64,000 nt of DNA from Nitrospira sp. UBA5698. GTDB taxonomy: Bacteria; Nitrospirota; Nitrospiria; Nitrospirales; Nitrospiraceae. Shown here piece after piece: positions 61,466 through 64,000 of this stretch. Location: assembly GCA_002420115.1 (NCBI GenBank), contig DIHK01000066.1, positions 252,461-316,460 of the forward strand, given 5' to 3'. Made by a program: the position numbers and the translations under genes. The stretch's first letter is position 1; each line of letters starts with the position of its first letter. Below the pieces are notes generated by a model that had not been told where the DNA came from, did no database searches, and was given only the letters and a program-made list of their open reading frames with translations.

Positions 61466-62222
61466 TGGTTTTCCCCCTTTAGAGAGTCACAGGGCGTAAG
61501 GTTCGTGGATTCAAGCTGTCTTCAGCCTATGGAAGTGAGTCCCGGTGGTGAAGAAGTAGGGCTAGGATACCAGAAACACGCATGTGTTTGTCAGGCCTCA
61601 ATTGAGCGAGTAGAAAGAGGTCTCGTAGGAGGTGGAATTGGGTCAGTAATGTACTTAGTAAACCTGTCTATTCTAGTCGTATCCATATAGCCAGTGCGTC
61701 GTCGAGGGGGAAACATTCTTGACGGAATGGCGAAGACCTTTGGGAATGAACACCTCATTGCCCGGTTCTGTAATAACCTCATCCTCGCCGATTGTCAGTC
61801 GCTGCTGCCCCTCCATGACGGTCACGAGCTCGTTCGTTGCATGAGCGAAATCATTTTTCTAATAAATAGCGACTCCGCTATGAAAAGAAGTAAGCAAGGG
61901 AAGTGTAAATTACCTTCTGCCCCCTGAATCAAATTGGATCAGGCCTGGTATCCAAAAAGATACAGTCGCGATGGTTACCACAGAGTTCGCCATGGATGGA
62001 AACCAGAGACTCACATCTTGCGGCATTTACTTAGTGGCATGCCGATTGCTTGTTGAGAACTTGAAACAGGTCGACCGTGTCATGGTGCACGCTTGAATAA
62101 GTATGATAATTACGTAACTATCCTTTGCTCTCACGCCGCCTATGAGACGTATCGCCACTAGACTGACTGGTCTTATGTGCAAATCGCAGCTCATCAACCT
62201 TGTCCAATCAATGAGGTGAACT
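61466..62222. other. intergenic stretch with a cupin remnant
   Basis: About 750 bases hold only the cupin remnant listed at 61673-61858 on the minus strand. The rest, to 62222, shows no gene. The last bases contain GAGGTG upstream of the hydrolase start. Confidence 0.5.
61673..61858 (-). pseudogene. truncated cupin-domain protein
   Basis: On the minus strand, between stop codons at 61859-61861 and 61673-61675, translation gives 61 residues with a cupin core: HATNELVTVMEGQQRLTIG, EVITEPGNEVFIPKGLRHSV and a closing WLYGYD. The upstream half, including the first metal-binding His block, is missing behind a TAG, and the only start is Met at 61816, which leaves 47 residues. It is therefore probably a decayed gene. 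Confidence 0.7.
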
Positions 62223-64000
62223 ATGGAACTACGCGCCCCCTATCTCCCGTCGCCTGAGGATCCTCCCGCATCAGTAGCTCCTGAGTATCGTCCGCCTGCG
62301 AGGTTTGTGGACTATTGGGACTGGGCTCGAATCCAAGATGATCGGGACGGCGTCAAGACAGGGCGCCTTGCACCGTGGTTGCGGGAAGCTGCGCAAACTC
62401 GTGATCCAATGGCGATTCTCCGACGAGCAGTCGTAGCCAGGTTCCGTCCCAGAACTGCCGACGCCGCGGCTGAAAGCCAGGCGCTTGCTGACCTCGCGGT
62501 TACTGGTCGCGTTGCCTTTACGCGTTTTAGGTCGATGCGCCCGCGTGACGAACTATTGTTGAGTGCGGTTAGGACCGAACTCAGTTCGATCGATCCCAGT
62601 GCACTTGGGGCTACTGTCCGAGAAGTTCTTGACCGTGCTTACAATGTCGCGTGGGCATTGCGTGGCTCGCCAACACAGCGGCGCGATTTGCGGCCAGGTC
62701 TTGGCTGGATCGCTGTCTCTAGCGAGGACGATTCACCGCATGCGCCCACCAACGTTTCGTGTACGACTGACCATATGGGCGAGTTGGCGCTGAGTGTCGG
62801 GCGCTCTGCACAGGTCGTTACGCTCCGTGCTTCGATCAAGTTGCCCATGGAACCTGCGACGGTTCCGTTGCCACCGATCGCGGAGCGTCGCGTACCAGCG
62901 CCCACTGATCTGATCGACGCGTTATTTCTGAGGCGAAGCACAGCGGGCTACGACGAGCTATTCCTGTTCGTTCACGGACTTGGTTCTCGGCTGGAAGAGT
63001 CTGAGACATTCAAGAGGAACCTTATCGATTTGGGTTTGGCACGAGGCAGGCGGTATGCCGTCCTGTCTGTCGATATGCCGGGTATGGGCTACTCCTCCCG
63101 TCTCGATATTGATAACCTAATAACTCGACGAGTGCGAGGCCATCACGGATTCAATTTGCCAAACGGCGTGGGTTCAAACTTTCCGCTGCTCGGTCTCTAT
63201 CGCGACACACTTGTTGAGATCTGCAATCGGTTCCGTGTTCAGTACGTGATGGGCGGTAGTCTTGGCGGCAATATGACCTTGTGGTTAGCGGCAGAGCCAA
63301 TGTTTACCGATCTCGATCCATCCCGAGGTCAACCCTCAAGTGTCATGAGTTTTCTCAGTTGGTCGCCGGCATCAATTTGGGAGTCCTATGAGCGTTCTCG
63401 CGATACACCGGTTGAGGGCAATGGTACACACATGGACATTGGTAAAAATGGTGCCAAAAAAACGTCCATGGGACGTATGAGTGAACGAGAGACAGAGGGC
63501 CGGCGTTGGGAGTTCTTCGAGAAAATGCAGAGAGGTGAGGAAATTCTAGGCCTGCATATTCTTGGAGCGTGGGGATACCCACCAACGCAGGACGGATTGC
63601 TGCTACAGTCGGAGCTATATAACGAACAGTACCGACGGACCTTCTGGACTGCGGCTTATGAGCAAGTCACCTTTAGTCATCAAGAACCTCTTACGCCCTC
63701 AGGACGGTGGCCTTTCCAAACTATTGCCAAACCACTCTTCCTTGTTGGTGGTGCTCGTGATGTAGGTGACCATGGAGTGATGGACATATACAATCCAGTG
63801 ATTGCCGTGAGCGATCGTGTTCGTGGGGTGTTGGGGCGGCGCCAACTCATGTTGGAGACCGAGCATGGTATCTCAGACCAGCGGCCCCGCCATCTTGCCG
63901 AACAGATTGTCGACTTCATTGGTTCACTAAACTCTCGTTGGGGGCATCTCAGTCCTGACACTGCTCATCCTTTCCATGCGGATGTGAACTGCGATCTGGG
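62223..64000 (+). CDS. alpha/beta-hydrolase, truncated by the window edge
   Basis: From ATG 62223 with GAGGTG upstream, the frame stays open for 592 codons to the right edge, so the C-terminus is outside. It has an oxyanion-type FLFVHGLGSRL, nucleophile elbow YVMGGSLGGNMTLW (GGSLGG), a late LFLVGGARDVGDH (Asp) and ETEHGISDQR (His), the catalytic triad of the alpha/beta-hydrolase fold. The first 250 residues have no recognised domain. Substrate is unknown; a lipase/esterase-like role is likely. Codon use looks less GC-rich than upstream genes, consistent with transfer but not proof. Confidence 0.85.
   Translation, partial: MELRAPYLPSPEDPPASVAPEYRPPARFVDYWDWARIQDDRDGVKTGRLAPWLREAAQTRDPMAILRRAVVARFRPRTADAAAESQALADLAVTGRVAFTRFRSMRPRDELLLSAVRTELSSIDPSALGATVREVLDRAYNVAWALRGSPTQRRDLRPGLGWIAVSSEDDSPHAPTNVSCTTDHMGELALSVGRSAQVVTLRASIKLPMEPATVPLPPIAERRVPAPTDLIDALFLRRSTAGYDELFLFVHGLGSRLEESETFKRNLIDLGLARGRRYAVLSVDMPGMGYSSRLDIDNLITRRVRGHHGFNLPNGVGSNFPLLGLYRDTLVEICNRFRVQYVMGGSLGGNMTLWLAAEPMFTDLDPSRGQPSSVMSFLSWSPASIWESYERSRDTPVEGNGTHMDIGKNGAKKTSMGRMSERETEGRRWEFFEKMQRGEEILGLHILGAWGYPPTQDGLLLQSELYNEQYRRTFWTAAYEQVTFSHQEPLTPSGRWPFQTIAKPLFLVGGARDVGDHGVMDIYNPVIAVSDRVRGVLGRRQLMLETEHGISDQRPRHLAEQIVDFIGSLNSRWGHLSPDTAHPFHADVNCDL

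Overview
The window is bacterial, about 58% GC by eye, and gene-dense. Gene content points to Nitrospirota, most likely the genus Nitrospira: several TonB receptors, a protein like an accessory subunit of the five-subunit 2-oxoacid:ferredoxin oxidoreductases, PEP-CTERM proteins, and a palindromic intergenic repeat of a kind I associate with Nitrospira genomes. That assignment is inference; no rRNA or other marker is present.

Region 1 (1-23.7 kb) is the heart of the window: a very large zinc-limitation locus. It opens with the end of a TonB receptor and a Fur-family regulator (Zur-like). A perfect inverted repeat, TGCAA-N5-TTGCA, overlaps the regulator's own promoter, and the same pattern recurs at a second promoter at 14.2 kb. 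Downstream lie seven COG0523 (CobW/ZigA-type) metallochaperone GTPases, a ZIP transporter, a His-rich protein, DUF1826, and a block of substitute proteins that avoid zinc: S18, S14, L31 type B and L28 without Cys pairs, an ALA dehydratase (HemB) without the zinc Cys triad, and a dihydroorotase paralogue. Mixed in are genes with no obvious zinc role: WD40, DUF3386-like, MoaB, a thiol peroxidase-like protein, a ParA-like ATPase, a DHH phosphoesterase, and an oxidoreductase-subunit-like pair with its own operator. Three small membrane proteins of one His-motif family punctuate the locus. The logic appears to be acquire, allocate and spare zinc.

Region 2 (23.8-34.5 kb) carries a complete TonB uptake set (receptor, PepSY membrane protein, TonB), an FmdB-like protein, a LytS/LytTR two-component system, a membrane-tethered winged-helix regulator, and a PEP-CTERM protein that resembles the Zur-repressed All3515 family of cyanobacteria.

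Region 3 (35-42 kb) holds a DAHP synthase, then a second metal-type cluster: a fourth small His-motif membrane protein, a TonB receptor with a carboxypeptidase-regulatory-like plug extension, a palindromic repeat, a TonB C-terminal-like protein, a PAP2 phosphatase and an eighth COG0523 GTPase.

Region 4 (42-64 kb) is mostly ordinary chromosome: a CPBP protease, a cytochrome c-like lipoprotein, tadA, an ECF sigma/anti-sigma pair, a glycosyltransferase, TPR proteins, a PagL-like deacylase, a PIN protein, a double nitroreductase-domain SagB-type protein, VanZ, a CheY-like regulator, a Tat-exported M15-like peptidase, glgB, a DUF4403 lipoprotein, a cupin remnant and an alpha/beta hydrolase that runs off the right edge.
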